Numbered from the stretch's first letter, positions 1 to 8,718 are shown. The stretch is DNA of 64,000 nucleotides from an uncultured Veillonella sp. (GCF_900545795.1 NZ_URAR01000009.1:26702-90701); one strand, 5' to 3'. Notes: generated by a model from the sequence alone, not told the origin. Numbers and translations: made by a program.

Positions 1-483
1 CGTCGTCCATTCTTTGATTCTGGTCTTTTTGTTGAAAAATTTGACGATGATGCATCAAAAGCTGGATGGTGTTTGTATAAAGTAGGTTGCCGTGGTCCAG
101 TGTCGTATAACTCCTGTGGTAATTTGCGCTGGTGGAATGGCTTATCCTATCCAATTCAATCTGGTCATGGTTGTATCGGTTGTAGTGAAAAAGGTTTCTG
201 GGATAATGACAATTTCTATCAAAGATTACCGCAAGTACATGTAGCTAATACGATTACTGATGCGGATACTGTCGGGACTATTGCAGGTTTAACTGCCTTT
301 GGCGCGGTTGTAGCACATGGTGGTGTTACCTTAGCAAAACATAAATATGATACAATTCAGCTTGAAAAGAAACAAAAGGCTGAATTAGAAGCTAAACAAG
401 CGGCAGATGCTCAGGCAAAGCAAAGTGCAACTGAAGGAGCGAGCGAAGTGTCTGAGGAGACAAACAAAGGAGGTAACCATTAA
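1..483 (+). CDS. hyaA: [NiFe]-hydrogenase small subunit, 3' part only
   Basis: The reading frame is open from base 1, so the gene begins upstream of the window; about 160 C-terminal residues are present. The small subunit carries the Fe-S clusters that move electrons from the Ni-Fe site to a membrane cytochrome b. The visible part has the Cys-rich cluster region (GWCLYKVGCRGPVSYNSCGN, then GHGCIGCSEKGFWD), a hydrophobic stretch (TVGTIAGLTAFGAVVAHGG) that fits the usual C-terminal membrane anchor, and a charged Lys/Ala/Glu-rich tail. The stop TAA overlaps the start of the large-subunit gene (TAATG), so the two are probably translationally coupled. The TAT signal expected at the N-terminus cannot be seen here. 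Confidence 0.93.
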   Translation, partial: RRPFFDSGLFVEKFDDDASKAGWCLYKVGCRGPVSYNSCGNLRWWNGLSYPIQSGHGCIGCSEKGFWDNDNFYQRLPQVHVANTITDADTVGTIAGLTAFGAVVAHGGVTLAKHKYDTIQLEKKQKAELEAKQAADAQAKQSATEGASEVSEETNKGGNH

Positions 484-2384
484 TGAAACGTGTAGTAGTA
501 GATCCGATTACTCGTATTGAAGGCCATTTGCGAGTAGAGATTAATGTGGATGAAGCAACGGGCAAAGTAGAAGATGCCTTGTCTAGCGGTACTGCATGGC
601 GTGGTATTGAATTGGTTGCTAAAAATCGTGATCCTCGCGATGTATGGGCTTTTGTACAGCGTATTTGTGGCGTTTGTACGTCTACACATGCATTGGCCTC
701 TTTGCGTTGTGTAGAAGATGCATTGGGCATTGAAATTCCTAAAAATGCTAACTATATTCGCAATATTATGCATAGTTGCTTAGATGCTCATGACCATACG
801 GTGCATTTTTATCATTTGCATGCATTGGACTGGGTAAGTCCTGTAGAGGCACTTAAAGCTGATCCGGCTAAGACAGCAGCCCTTCAAGAAACTGTGTTAA
901 AAACTTATAATGTAAGTGGTTTACAGCCACCTGAATTAGCTAATGCCACCTCAGCGTATCCAAAAGAATTCCCGAAAGGCAATGCTACTTATTATGCAGC
1001 GATTCAAGGGAAGGTTAAGAAGATTGTTGAAAGTGGCCAGCTTGGAATTTTTGCCGCTCAATGGTGGGACCATCCAGATTATCAACTATTGCCGCCAGAA
1101 GTACATTTGATGGCAGTAGCTCACTATCTTAATATTTTAGATAAACAGCGTGATATTGTAACGCCACAAGTTGTGTTTGGTGGTAAAAATCCACATCCAC
1201 ATTATATTGTAGGCGGTATGCCATGCTCTATTTTTATGGATGATATGAATGCGCCAATCAATGCAGCGCGTCTAGCTGTAGTTGACGAATCCATTGCCTT
1301 AGCAAAGGATTTGGTAAACTATTTCTACTTGCCTGATTTATTGGCTATTGGCCATATTTATGCTAAAGCAGGCATGATTGATGGTGGCGGTTTATCTAAA
1401 AAACGCGTACTCGCTTATGGCGACTATCCTGATGAGCCACATACAGGCACTAAAAATGGCGATTACTTTAAGAAATGTATCGTTCGTGCCAATGGCGTCG
1501 TAGAAGACTTTGGCCTTGGTGTAGATAAGGCTAAGTTCATCCCATTAGAAGGGAAAGACCTTATGAATCCAGACTTCTTGTCAGAAGAAGTGGAACATTC
1601 TTGGTTTGAATACCCTGATGGGAAAAAATCTATACATCCTAGCGAAGGTGTTACTAAAGCTAATTATACTGGTCCTAAAACGGGTACTAAAGAACATTGG
1701 GAATACTTGGATGAAACCAAGAAATACTCTTGGGTTAAGTCCCCAACCTTTAAGGGCGGCGCTTGTGAAGTAGGCCCATTGGCTAAATATATTGTTGTAT
1801 ATACAAAAGTAAAACAAGGCATCATTAAAGATCCAACTTGGGCAGAAAAAATGATAGTACAGCAAATTGATACTGTATCGTCCGTGCTTGGTGCGCCAGC
1901 TCATGTATGGATGTGCAGCACCTTAGGGCGCACTGCTTGCCGTGCATTGGATGCTCAGGTAGCAGTAAATCTTAGTCAATATTTCTACAATAAATTAGTA
2001 GCTAATATTAAGGGCGGCAACACTAAGGTAGCTAATGTGACTAATTTTGACCCTAATACTTGGCCAAAAGAATCTAAAGGCGTAGGTTTAGTTGATGCAC
2101 CTCGCGGTGGTCTTGGACACTGGTGTGTGATTAAAGAGGGCAAAACTGATAATTATCAATGTATTGTACCGACTACTTGGAATGCTTGTCCTAAGACGAT
2201 TGCTAATGAACATGGCGCCTATGAGTCTAATATGATTGATACAAAGGTAAAAATTGCCGACAAGCCTCTTGAGATTTTAAAGGGTATTCACTCCTTTGAC
2301 CCATGTCTTGCTTGTGCTACGCATTTATACAATAAAAAAGGCGAAAAAATCGTCTCTGTTAATACCGATGCTATGTGTAAATAA
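483..2384 (+). CDS. hyaB: [NiFe]-hydrogenase large subunit
   Basis: Catalytic subunit that binds the Ni-Fe(CN)2CO centre and oxidises H2. Both metal-binding motifs are present: RICGVCTSTHAL near residue 60 and DPCLACATH near the C-terminus. A 19-residue tail follows that His; in this family it is clipped off by a dedicated endopeptidase once nickel is inserted, and a candidate protease lies two genes downstream. At 633 residues it is somewhat longer than many group 1 large subunits. A GGAGG Shine-Dalgarno sits inside the end of the small-subunit gene. Together with the small subunit and cytochrome b it forms a membrane-bound uptake hydrogenase, inferred to face the outside of the cytoplasmic membrane. 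Confidence 0.96.
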   Translation: MKRVVVDPITRIEGHLRVEINVDEATGKVEDALSSGTAWRGIELVAKNRDPRDVWAFVQRICGVCTSTHALASLRCVEDALGIEIPKNANYIRNIMHSCLDAHDHTVHFYHLHALDWVSPVEALKADPAKTAALQETVLKTYNVSGLQPPELANATSAYPKEFPKGNATYYAAIQGKVKKIVESGQLGIFAAQWWDHPDYQLLPPEVHLMAVAHYLNILDKQRDIVTPQVVFGGKNPHPHYIVGGMPCSIFMDDMNAPINAARLAVVDESIALAKDLVNYFYLPDLLAIGHIYAKAGMIDGGGLSKKRVLAYGDYPDEPHTGTKNGDYFKKCIVRANGVVEDFGLGVDKAKFIPLEGKDLMNPDFLSEEVEHSWFEYPDGKKSIHPSEGVTKANYTGPKTGTKEHWEYLDETKKYSWVKSPTFKGGACEVGPLAKYIVVYTKVKQGIIKDPTWAEKMIVQQIDTVSSVLGAPAHVWMCSTLGRTACRALDAQVAVNLSQYFYNKLVANIKGGNTKVANVTNFDPNTWPKESKGVGLVDAPRGGLGHWCVIKEGKTDNYQCIVPTTWNACPKTIANEHGAYESNMIDTKVKIADKPLEILKGIHSFDPCLACATHLYNKKGEKIVSVNTDAMCK

Positions 2385-2398
2385 TAGGGGGGATGTAT

Positions 2399-3112
2399 AT
2401 GCTACAACAGCCGGATAAAAAGCCGTATCGCGTGTTTAGTCTGTGGCTTCGCATATTCCATTGGACGATGGTACTTTGCGTAACCTTCCTATTTTGGACA
2501 GGGCTTTACATTGGAGATCCTGGATTTAGTATGTTTGTAGGACGTGAACCAGCAGAAGCCATTACGAGTTGGTTTTCTATGGAGACAATTCGTCGCGTTC
2601 ATTTTACTTTTGCATTCGTCCTTATATTTTCATTCGTGTTCCGTATTTATGGGGCCATTCGCTATCGTGGTGACCGCTTGTTACCTAAGTTTAAAAGCCG
2701 CTTGTATTGGGTGGGCATTAAACAGACCTTCTTGCATTATTTGATGTTGCCTCGTCAAGAAGAGCATCGCGTGCTTCGCAATTCCTTAGCTCGTACGAGT
2801 TATTTGATTGTGTATATTATGATGTTCCTAGAGATTTGCACCGGTCTTGCTATGTATTCGCAAATCAATCCTAATAGTTGGTTAGCCATTGTGTTTAATC
2901 CTATTAATCTAATGCTTAGCGAATATGATATTCATATCATTCATCACTATATTGCCTGGTTCTTCTTGCTCTTTACGGTTATGCATGTATATTTAGCATT
3001 CCGCGAAGATGTTATGGAAGAGTCTGGTGAAGTATCCAGCATGGTATCAGGGATGAAATTCTATCCACATGATCCAGAAGATATTGAGGATTTATATGGT
3101 AAACGAAAGTAA
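2399..3112 (+). CDS. hyaC: Ni/Fe-hydrogenase b-type cytochrome subunit
   Basis: Membrane dihaem cytochrome b that anchors the hydrogenase and passes electrons to the quinone pool. Hydrophobic helices alternate with His residues suited to haem ligation (RIFHWTMVLCVTFLFWTGLY at the N-terminus, IHIIHHYIAWFFLLFTVMHVY near the C-terminus), the pattern of the HupC/HyaC family. Start chosen at 2399: the AGGGGGG Shine-Dalgarno (2386-2392) is 6 bases before this ATG, whereas the earlier in-frame ATG at 2393 touches it. Third gene of the hydrogenase operon; its 3' end overlaps the protease gene. Confidence 0.93.
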   Translation: MLQQPDKKPYRVFSLWLRIFHWTMVLCVTFLFWTGLYIGDPGFSMFVGREPAEAITSWFSMETIRRVHFTFAFVLIFSFVFRIYGAIRYRGDRLLPKFKSRLYWVGIKQTFLHYLMLPRQEEHRVLRNSLARTSYLIVYIMMFLEICTGLAMYSQINPNSWLAIVFNPINLMLSEYDIHIIHHYIAWFFLLFTVMHVYLAFREDVMEESGEVSSMVSGMKFYPHDPEDIEDLYGKRK

Positions 3113-3584
3113 TATCATTGTGCTTGGTGTAGGCAATATTTTGCTCACTGATGAAGGCTTAGGTGTGCATGTAGTAAAAGAGTTAGAGGCAAATTACTCT
3201 TTTACGCCAAACATTGCTCTCATTGACGGTGGTACGATGGGGATGGAGCTCCTATCTTATATGAGAGGTATGACGAAGCTTTTATTAGTGGATGCCATTC
3301 ATGGTGGTGAAGTGCCTGGTACAATATATGAATTTCCGCATCAGGAAACAGAAACATATTTCACTGGCAATATTTCTGTCCATGAAGTGGGCATGCAGGA
3401 TATTTTGCGAATTCGTGCCCTTCAAGAAGATCCTTTGGAAGACGCCACCGTTATTGGTGTTGAGCCAGAGAGCTTAGATATTGGATTAGAACCAACCGAT
3501 ACAGTAAAAAAAGCCCTGCCAGAAGTAATTGCACGAGTGATTAAGCAATTAGAGGTTTGGGGGATTGAGGTAGAAAAACGATGA
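3096..3584 (+). CDS. hyaD: hydrogenase maturation endopeptidase (HyaD/HupD family)
   Basis: HyaD-type protease that removes the C-terminal tail of the large subunit after nickel insertion. It begins with the family motif VLGVGNILLTDEGLGVHV, which contains the Glu ligand, and has further family blocks (DGGTMGMELL, VDAIHGG, HEVGMQDILR with the His). The start at 3096 is preferred over an earlier in-frame ATG at 3069 because GAGGA lies 5 bases upstream of it and because the conserved block then starts close to the N-terminus, giving 162 residues. It overlaps the cytochrome gene by 17 bases and the next gene by 4 bases (ATGA), consistent with translational coupling. Confidence 0.93.
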   Translation: MVNESNIIVLGVGNILLTDEGLGVHVVKELEANYSFTPNIALIDGGTMGMELLSYMRGMTKLLLVDAIHGGEVPGTIYEFPHQETETYFTGNISVHEVGMQDILRIRALQEDPLEDATVIGVEPESLDIGLEPTDTVKKALPEVIARVIKQLEVWGIEVEKR

Positions 3585-3958
3585 TTGAACATTATGGCAA
3601 TGTAAAGGTAATTTTAAATGAGTTAAAATTAGCTTTAAAGCAACTTCGCGAAACTGGTGAGACCCATACCATATATATTGAAAAAACGGGTTTAACCATG
3701 GAAGAACAAGTGGAGGTTATGGAAACATTAGGCCGTGGAACGATTACTATTAATTTCACGGAAACAGACCAACCTGTGGAGTGGTATGAGACTCAGTTTT
3801 CAGGGATTTGGTTAGGCACATTCCGCAATCCACGAGATGAAGCCATTGTGTACACCATTGAAGTAGGTCGTTATCCAAGCCTTTGCGGTGCATTTGATGA
3901 AGACATAATCAATGCAGAAGAAGAATTGCAAACTTGGATAGAGGCAGCTGATTTATAA
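3581..3958 (+). CDS. hydrogenase expression/formation protein, HupH/HyaF C-terminal domain
   Basis: A 125-residue protein resembling the C-terminal domain of HupH/HyaF, accessory factors for assembly of the hydrogenase Fe-S small subunit. Recognisable blocks are VMETLGRGTITINF, then GIWLGTFRNPRDEAIVYTIEV and a Pro-containing AFDEDI segment. The full-length family is roughly twice as long, so this is a single-domain version. It is last in the operon and overlaps the protease gene by ATGA. Its last two codons and stop lie inside the left arm of the inverted repeat described next, so that repeat may have set its present C-terminus. Confidence 0.8.
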   Translation: MIEHYGNVKVILNELKLALKQLRETGETHTIYIEKTGLTMEEQVEVMETLGRGTITINFTETDQPVEWYETQFSGIWLGTFRNPRDEAIVYTIEVGRYPSLCGAFDEDIINAEEELQTWIEAADL

Positions 3959-4109
3959 AATCCTGGCCTTAAATAATTTTTATATAAATAAAGACTCCTA
4001 ACTATACATTTACTCGCGGCGAGACAAGCTCGAATGTTCGCTGCATGTATAGTTAGGAGTCTTTTGTGTTTGTATTTAAATGATTCTTAAAGGCCAGGAT
4101 TTTATAAAT
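3951..4109. repeat. nested inverted-repeat element / bidirectional terminator
   Basis: A 159-bp element with perfect 20-bp outer arms (3951-3970 ATTTATAAAATCCTGGCCTT and its reverse complement at 4090-4109) enclosing a second perfect 20-bp stem (3990-4009 AAAGACTCCTAACTATACAT with 4045-4064) around a 35-base loop. The inner stem is followed by T-rich DNA and lies between convergent genes, so it can act as a terminator in both directions. The extra outer arms make it look like a small mobile element (MITE/REP-like). I see no target-site duplication. Confidence 0.75.
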
Positions 4110-4145
4110 AGGAAAGAGGGAGAAGGATGTTCGTTATCCCTCAAT

Positions 4146-4655
4146 TTAGTCTCCATTGGTAATGAAGATTTTGGTTACACGGTAGCCATCATGGTGGAAG
4201 AAGATGCCTTGGATATAGCCGGATCTTGGTTTAAATTTTCCGTAGAACCATTGGTTGTTGTACATGAGGTCAGGGCGACCATAGGCTGCATACACTTGTT
4301 CTAATGTATCGCCTACTGCAATGCCACGGTAGGTAGTGGCGTCGCGATTGATAACGCTAATATAATGCACAGGATTACAACCATAGGTGATGCCACCATA
4401 GGTGAGTTCGACGCCTACAAATTTTACATGGTCATTGTAATTGGTAGGGGTGCCCAAGCTTTGAATGACATTAGCAATTGGTGTGCCTAAAGTAACGCCA
4501 GCAATGGACATGTCTTGAGCACTTGGGCGCTGTCCATATACTTGGCCTTGTTGTACATTGGTATAGTTTGGATATTGCGGCAAGGCGGCCATAGCTGTTG
4601 CGCCAATTGAGCTAGCTAAGAGTAAACTTAAACAAATGGTTGACATTTTTTTCAT
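4146..4655 (-). CDS. secreted protein with two BamE-like motifs, function unknown
   Basis: 169 residues with a signal peptide (MKKMSTICLSLLLASSIGATAMAA). The mature part contains two similar segments, GVTLGTPIANVIQSLGTP and GIAVGDTLEQVYAAYGRP, each the 'G-(x)-(S/T)-x2-(E/N)-V-x3-G-P' pattern of BamE/SmpA-type small periplasmic folds, followed by aromatic strands (WFYGKF, GIFFHHDGYRVTKIFI). There is no lipobox Cys. AAGGGAG lies upstream of the ATG on the minus strand. The gene converges on the hydrogenase operon. Function is not known; a periplasmic binding or assembly role is a guess. Confidence 0.75.
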   Translation of the reverse strand: MKKMSTICLSLLLASSIGATAMAALPQYPNYTNVQQGQVYGQRPSAQDMSIAGVTLGTPIANVIQSLGTPTNYNDHVKFVGVELTYGGITYGCNPVHYISVINRDATTYRGIAVGDTLEQVYAAYGRPDLMYNNQWFYGKFKPRSGYIQGIFFHHDGYRVTKIFITNGD

Positions 4656-4989
4656 AGTAACACTCCCTTAAAATAATAAAAATGTCTGCACAATTTTTGC
4701 AATTATAGAGCTTTGAAGAAATCTGTGTTTTCAATGGCTCTATATGATTTAAGTATAGCACTTGTACAGTAAGTTGCAATAAGATAGAATGTGCTAATAT
4801 TGGCAGCTAGAATGTATTGATATGGGCAGATAAAATGTGTAATATTGACAGATTCAAAGGACATATTCAAGACGTAGCACATAATTGCTTGCCACTTAGG
4901 GCACAATATCATATAATTAAATGCTATGATTTGCCAAAGTTTCGAAAAAATAGTAAAATTAAAGCGCAATAGATTAACGGAGGCAGTGT
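4656..4989. other. divergent intergenic region, AT-rich
   Basis: 334 bp between two divergent genes. It must hold both promoters, but I find no strong -35/-10 pair to assign. No RNA gene or clear hairpin was recognised; GGAGG at its right end belongs to the glycosyltransferase gene. Confidence 0.4.
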
Positions 4990-5934
4990 ATGTTATTGTC
5001 AATAGTGGTACCTGTTTATAATGAAGAGGCTAATATAAAAAAGTTTTATAGTTCAGTGAAGGAAGTTCTTAATACTCTTCCTTATGAGCAAGAAATCATT
5101 TTCGTAGATGATGGCTCATCCGACAATTCTGCCACTATGCTACGTCATATTGCGGCTGAAGATACAGCGGTGAAAGTCTTACTTTTAGCGCGTAATTTTG
5201 GACATCAATTGGCTTTGACTTGTGGGCTAGACCATGCCAAAGGGGATGCAGTAATTACCATGGATGGTGATATGCAACATCCACCAGAATTAATTCCAGA
5301 GATGGTTAGACTTTGGGAAGAGGGGCATGATGTGGTGCGCACGATTCGCGATTCCACAGAAGATGCTAGCTGGGCTAAGTCCTTCACGTCAAAATACTAT
5401 TATAAATTAATGAATAAAATGGCCAATGTGCCCATCGTAGAAGGTGGGTCAGATTTTCGTCTCATGAACCGCAAAGCCTTAGATACGCTTCTTCAATTTA
5501 GGGAGCATGGGCGTTTCTTGCGCGGGATTGTAGGCGCTATTGGTTACAATCAAGGTGAAATTCACTTTGTAGCACCACCGCGATTTGCTGGCAAATCAAA
5601 GTTTAGTGTGCGAAAAATGTTGCATTTTGCCTTAGATGGCATTGCGGCATTTTCTAATGTACCGCTTCGTGCCGCCTTATATATAGGCCTCATGTCAGGC
5701 ATTTTAAGTATTATAATGATTTTACATATTTTGTTTGTCCATTTCTTTACAGATAGTGCTGTAAGTGGTTGGGCAACGTTAGGCGTATCCATATTCTTCT
5801 TAGGTGGGGTACAATTAGTTTGTATCGGCATGATTGGAGAGTATGTAGGTCGAGTGTTTCAAGAAGTTAAACATCGACCATTGTATTGGATTCGCGATAG
5901 TGTGAATTGCGAAAGTGATAGTACACAAAAGTAG
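4990..5934 (+). CDS. family 2 glycosyltransferase, DPM1/GtrB-like, membrane-anchored
   Basis: 314 residues. The N-terminal GT-A domain (MLLSIVVPVYNEEANI; FVDDGSSDNS; the metal-binding acidic motif in TMDGDMQHPPELI; GSDFRLMNR) is followed by two C-terminal membrane helices (ALYIGLMSGILSIIMILHIL and VSIFFLGGVQLVCIGMIGEY). This layout matches polyprenyl-phosphate glycosyltransferases such as GtrB/ArnC, which load a sugar onto undecaprenyl phosphate at the inner face of the cytoplasmic membrane. GGAGG is 9 bases before the ATG. No flippase or partner transferase is adjacent, so the sugar and acceptor are unknown. Confidence 0.88.
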   Translation: MLLSIVVPVYNEEANIKKFYSSVKEVLNTLPYEQEIIFVDDGSSDNSATMLRHIAAEDTAVKVLLLARNFGHQLALTCGLDHAKGDAVITMDGDMQHPPELIPEMVRLWEEGHDVVRTIRDSTEDASWAKSFTSKYYYKLMNKMANVPIVEGGSDFRLMNRKALDTLLQFREHGRFLRGIVGAIGYNQGEIHFVAPPRFAGKSKFSVRKMLHFALDGIAAFSNVPLRAALYIGLMSGILSIIMILHILFVHFFTDSAVSGWATLGVSIFFLGGVQLVCIGMIGEYVGRVFQEVKHRPLYWIRDSVNCESDSTQK

Positions 5935-5980
5935 GATTGGCTAATAATTTAAGCATAATCCTAATTATAGGTTAATAGTT

Positions 5981-6004
5981 TAAGCATAATTATAATTATG
6001 CTTA
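5981..6004. repeat. 24-bp perfect palindrome
   Basis: Arms TAAGCATAATTA and TAATTATGCTTA meet with no spacer. A partial copy (TTTAAGCATAATCCTAATTAT) precedes it at 5949-5969. No T-tract follows, so it is a weak candidate terminator; an operator or cruciform-forming site is equally possible. Confidence 0.6.
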
Positions 6005-6156
6005 GGGTTTAGCAAAATGAATGGTTTAGCACCGTGAATGGCTTATCACAGTGATAGGTAGGACGTAATGTTTTGTTCAGTGCTAACATAGAAGAAGGTG
6101 TACTGATGGGGTTCCTTGATAGAGAGCCCAGGTTAGAAACATAGCGAGGAAGAATG

Positions 6157-7110
6157 ATGAGATACAAGTATAAGAAGTTGTCTATTATGGTAGCCTTAGT
6201 GCTAAGTGTAGGCGCTTATACAGTAGCTGGTGCCGCTGGCTATGAATATGGAACTAAGGGTGGCGAGATTCCTGCCATTCAAAAAAAATTAATTGCTGCA
6301 GGCTATAAAGCTCGTCCAAATGGTGAATATGATGCCAATACAAAATGGGCTGTACGTTTATACCAAAAAGATATGGGATTGCCAGTCAATGGCATTGTAG
6401 ACGAAGCTACGTATAAATCTTTGATGGGTAAATCGTTAGATGCGAGTAAGCTTCGCAAGTTAGGTAAAATGTCTGACGATAAGATTGCTGCTGAATGGGC
6501 TGCGAGCCAACCGACGAAGGACAGCAAATCAGCTATTAAGGCAGATGAGGATCAATCCAAGAAGTCCGATAATAAAAAATCCGACAGCAAAAAATCTGAT
6601 AGCAAGAAATCTAAAGCCGATAAAAATAGCAAAAAAGACAAGTCTGATAAAAGTAATAAATCTAAAATGACTGTAAGTCGTGCAGACAGCTTACTTGATC
6701 CATTTGATTCCGATTTTATTTTTACTAAAACGGGACCTGTATCAAAATCTATACAAGATATAATTAAAGAAGCAGAAAACTATCGCGGTGTGCCTTACGT
6801 ATTTGGTGGCAATACGCCTAAAGGGTTTGACTGCTCTGGTTATGTGCGCTATGTATTTGCCAAAAAAGGCATTAGCTTACCGCGTTCTGCTGATGAGCAA
6901 TATACAGTAGGCACTAAGGTGGCTAAAAAGAATTTACAACCAGGTGATTTAGTATTTTTTGAAACCTATGAAAAAGGCGTATCTCATTCTGGAATCTATA
7001 TTGGCAATGGTAAATTTATCAGTGCCACTAGCAGTCGTGGCGTTGCTGTAGCTGATTTAGCAGGTGGCTACTGGGGCGAACGATATATTGGGGCGAAGCG
7101 CGTTATGTAA
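6157..7110 (+). CDS. secreted NlpC/P60 endopeptidase with peptidoglycan-binding domain
   Basis: About 317 residues: signal peptide (LSIMVALVLSVGAYTVAGAA); a PG_binding_1 domain around residues 30-92 (IPAIQKKLIAAGY, NGIVDEATYKSLMG); a Lys/Ser/Asp-rich linker of 'KKSDSKKSD' type around 125-175; and a C-terminal NlpC/P60 domain from about 200. The catalytic Cys lies in KGFDCSGYVRYVF and the His in VSHSGIYIGNGKF. It should cleave stem-peptide bonds in peptidoglycan (gamma-D-Glu-diamino acid type is usual for the family). The ATG at 6157 lies 6 bases after GAGGA; the ATG at 6154 is possible. A strong terminator follows. Confidence 0.92.
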   Translation: MRYKYKKLSIMVALVLSVGAYTVAGAAGYEYGTKGGEIPAIQKKLIAAGYKARPNGEYDANTKWAVRLYQKDMGLPVNGIVDEATYKSLMGKSLDASKLRKLGKMSDDKIAAEWAASQPTKDSKSAIKADEDQSKKSDNKKSDSKKSDSKKSKADKNSKKDKSDKSNKSKMTVSRADSLLDPFDSDFIFTKTGPVSKSIQDIIKEAENYRGVPYVFGGNTPKGFDCSGYVRYVFAKKGISLPRSADEQYTVGTKVAKKNLQPGDLVFFETYEKGVSHSGIYIGNGKFISATSSRGVAVADLAGGYWGERYIGAKRVM

Positions 7111-7148
7111 GGCGCAAGGCTCAGATAAACAAAGTACTTGGTATGTTG

Positions 7149-7174
7149 AAGAGGAGGCATAGCCTCCTCTTTTT
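7149..7174 (+). terminator. rho-independent terminator after the NlpC/P60 gene
   Basis: Perfect 10-bp stem AAGAGGAGGC / GCCTCCTCTT around an ATA loop, followed by T residues. Confidence 0.9.
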
Positions 7175-7196
7175 CTGAATTGTTAGAAGGGCGGAT

Positions 7197-7910
7197 ATGG
7201 TAGGCATGATTGAGGTAAAAGAAGTCCAATTCTTCTATGAGCAAGAGGAAGTCTTATGCAATATTTCCATACAAATAGAAGAAGGCGATTTTACAATTGT
7301 TGTAGGGCCTAATGGAGCTGGTAAGACTACATTTTTGCGTCTCTTATCTGGTCTATTGAGTCCTACTCATGGGCAGATTTTAATAGATGGTAAAACAGTA
7401 AATGAGGCACAGCAAGCTGGCTTACTTCACTTGGTGCCACAAATATACAATAAAAATGCAGCACAATTTCCCGCTACTTGTTTAGAAATTGTTGAACTCG
7501 GCTTGCGACTTCATAAGGGCTCACGTGAAGAGCGCCGTCAAAGTGCCTTAGATGCCCTAGAACAAGTGGGCATGAGTGAATTTAAGGGTCGGCGTATTGG
7601 TGATTTAAGTGGTGGACAGCAACAACGGATTATGATTGCGCAGGCTTTGGCGCGCAAGCCAAAGTATTTATTGCTTGATGAGCCTACTAGTGGCATTGAT
7701 TTTGAGGCTAGCCGGCGCATTATGGAGCTTCTACGCACCTTATCTGACAAGGGCATGACCATCGTCATGGTCACACATGATGTAGAAGAAGGCTGTAAAT
7801 TGTGCGATCAGACCATTTGTATTAATCGCCATGTGTGCTATCACGGCAATGGCGCTGGATTTTTAGACTCTCATAAAGGGCCTTTATTGTTTTGGCATAT
7901 AGGAGGCTAA
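7197..7910 (+). CDS. znuC: metal ABC transporter ATP-binding protein (ZnuC/MntB-like)
   Basis: 237-residue ABC ATPase with Walker A (GPNGAGKTT), signature (LSGGQQQR), Walker B (YLLLDEPTSG) and switch His (VTHD). The family is recognised from the adjoining ABC-3 permease, so the substrate is probably Zn2+ or Mn2+. AGAAGG lies 6 bases before the chosen ATG; a second ATG lies at 7206. The permease gene starts one base after the stop codon, so the two form an operon. No binding-protein gene is next to them. Confidence 0.88.
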   Translation: MVGMIEVKEVQFFYEQEEVLCNISIQIEEGDFTIVVGPNGAGKTTFLRLLSGLLSPTHGQILIDGKTVNEAQQAGLLHLVPQIYNKNAAQFPATCLEIVELGLRLHKGSREERRQSALDALEQVGMSEFKGRRIGDLSGGQQQRIMIAQALARKPKYLLLDEPTSGIDFEASRRIMELLRTLSDKGMTIVMVTHDVEEGCKLCDQTICINRHVCYHGNGAGFLDSHKGPLLFWHIGG

Positions 7911-7911
7911 G

Positions 7912-8718
7912 ATGGATATTTTTAATTATGAATTTATGCAGCGTGCCTTTATTGCCGGCCTCATTGTGGCTCTCATGTGTCCTTTGATTGGCACATTTAT
8001 CGTCATTAAACGGCAATCACTGCTCGGTGAGGGCCTAGGTCATATCGCCTTTGCTGGCGTTACAGGAGCTTCCTTTTTATCCCTATATCCACCGCTCGGT
8101 GCAGCGGGCTTGACTGTGTTAGCGGCTATAGGCATTGAACTAGTTAGACGGCGGCATAATCAATATACGGATATGATTTTGGCCTTATTCTTTTATACAG
8201 GCTTGGCGTTAGCTGTTATTTTTGCTAGTCTTAATAAAATGCCGAGCACGGGGTTATTGAATTTCTTGTTTGGCAGTATTTTAACAGTTACTGATGCGGA
8301 TATTATGAGCATTGCCGTGGCGGCTGTAGTGGTGGGACTTATTATTTACAGCATATATTCACAGCTTTTGTTTACATCCTTTGATGAACAAGTAGCGATT
8401 ACGGCCGGTGTACCAGTAAATCGGATTAATATGATTTTTTCGATTCTTACGGCCTTAGTAGTAGTTATGGGGATGACCATTGTAGGGATTTTGCTCATTG
8501 GGGCTCTCATGATTGTGCCGGTGGCGAGTGCACATTTATGGAAAGCAGGGTTTACTAAAACGTTGTGGATTAGTGAAATTTACTCAATCTTTAGTGTTCT
8601 AGCAGGTCTCGTGGTGGCCTTTGAATTTGATTTGGCACCAGGCGGCACGATAGTCCTTATGGCGATTTTAGCCTATGCTCTTACTTTTGTCGGCAGTATG
8701 GCATTAAATCGTCAATAA
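7912..8718 (+). CDS. znuB: metal ABC transporter permease (ZnuB, ABC-3 family)
   Basis: 268 residues with about eight hydrophobic segments. Typical ABC-3 blocks are present: FIVIKRQSLLGEGLGHIAFAG near the N-terminus, the DMILALFFYTGLALAV region, and MTIVGILLIGALMIVPVASA. It forms the membrane channel for the ATPase encoded immediately upstream. Substrate (Zn2+ or Mn2+) cannot be decided from sequence. The substrate-binding lipoprotein that delivers metal is missing here and must be encoded elsewhere if the transporter works. Confidence 0.9.
   Translation: MDIFNYEFMQRAFIAGLIVALMCPLIGTFIVIKRQSLLGEGLGHIAFAGVTGASFLSLYPPLGAAGLTVLAAIGIELVRRRHNQYTDMILALFFYTGLALAVIFASLNKMPSTGLLNFLFGSILTVTDADIMSIAVAAVVVGLIIYSIYSQLLFTSFDEQVAITAGVPVNRINMIFSILTALVVVMGMTIVGILLIGALMIVPVASAHLWKAGFTKTLWISEIYSIFSVLAGLVVAFEFDLAPGGTIVLMAILAYALTFVGSMALNRQ

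Noticed and set aside
4080..4304. Plus-strand open frame over the end of the secreted-protein gene
   Set aside because: It is antisense to a gene with a clear signal peptide and Shine-Dalgarno and begins inside the inverted-repeat element.
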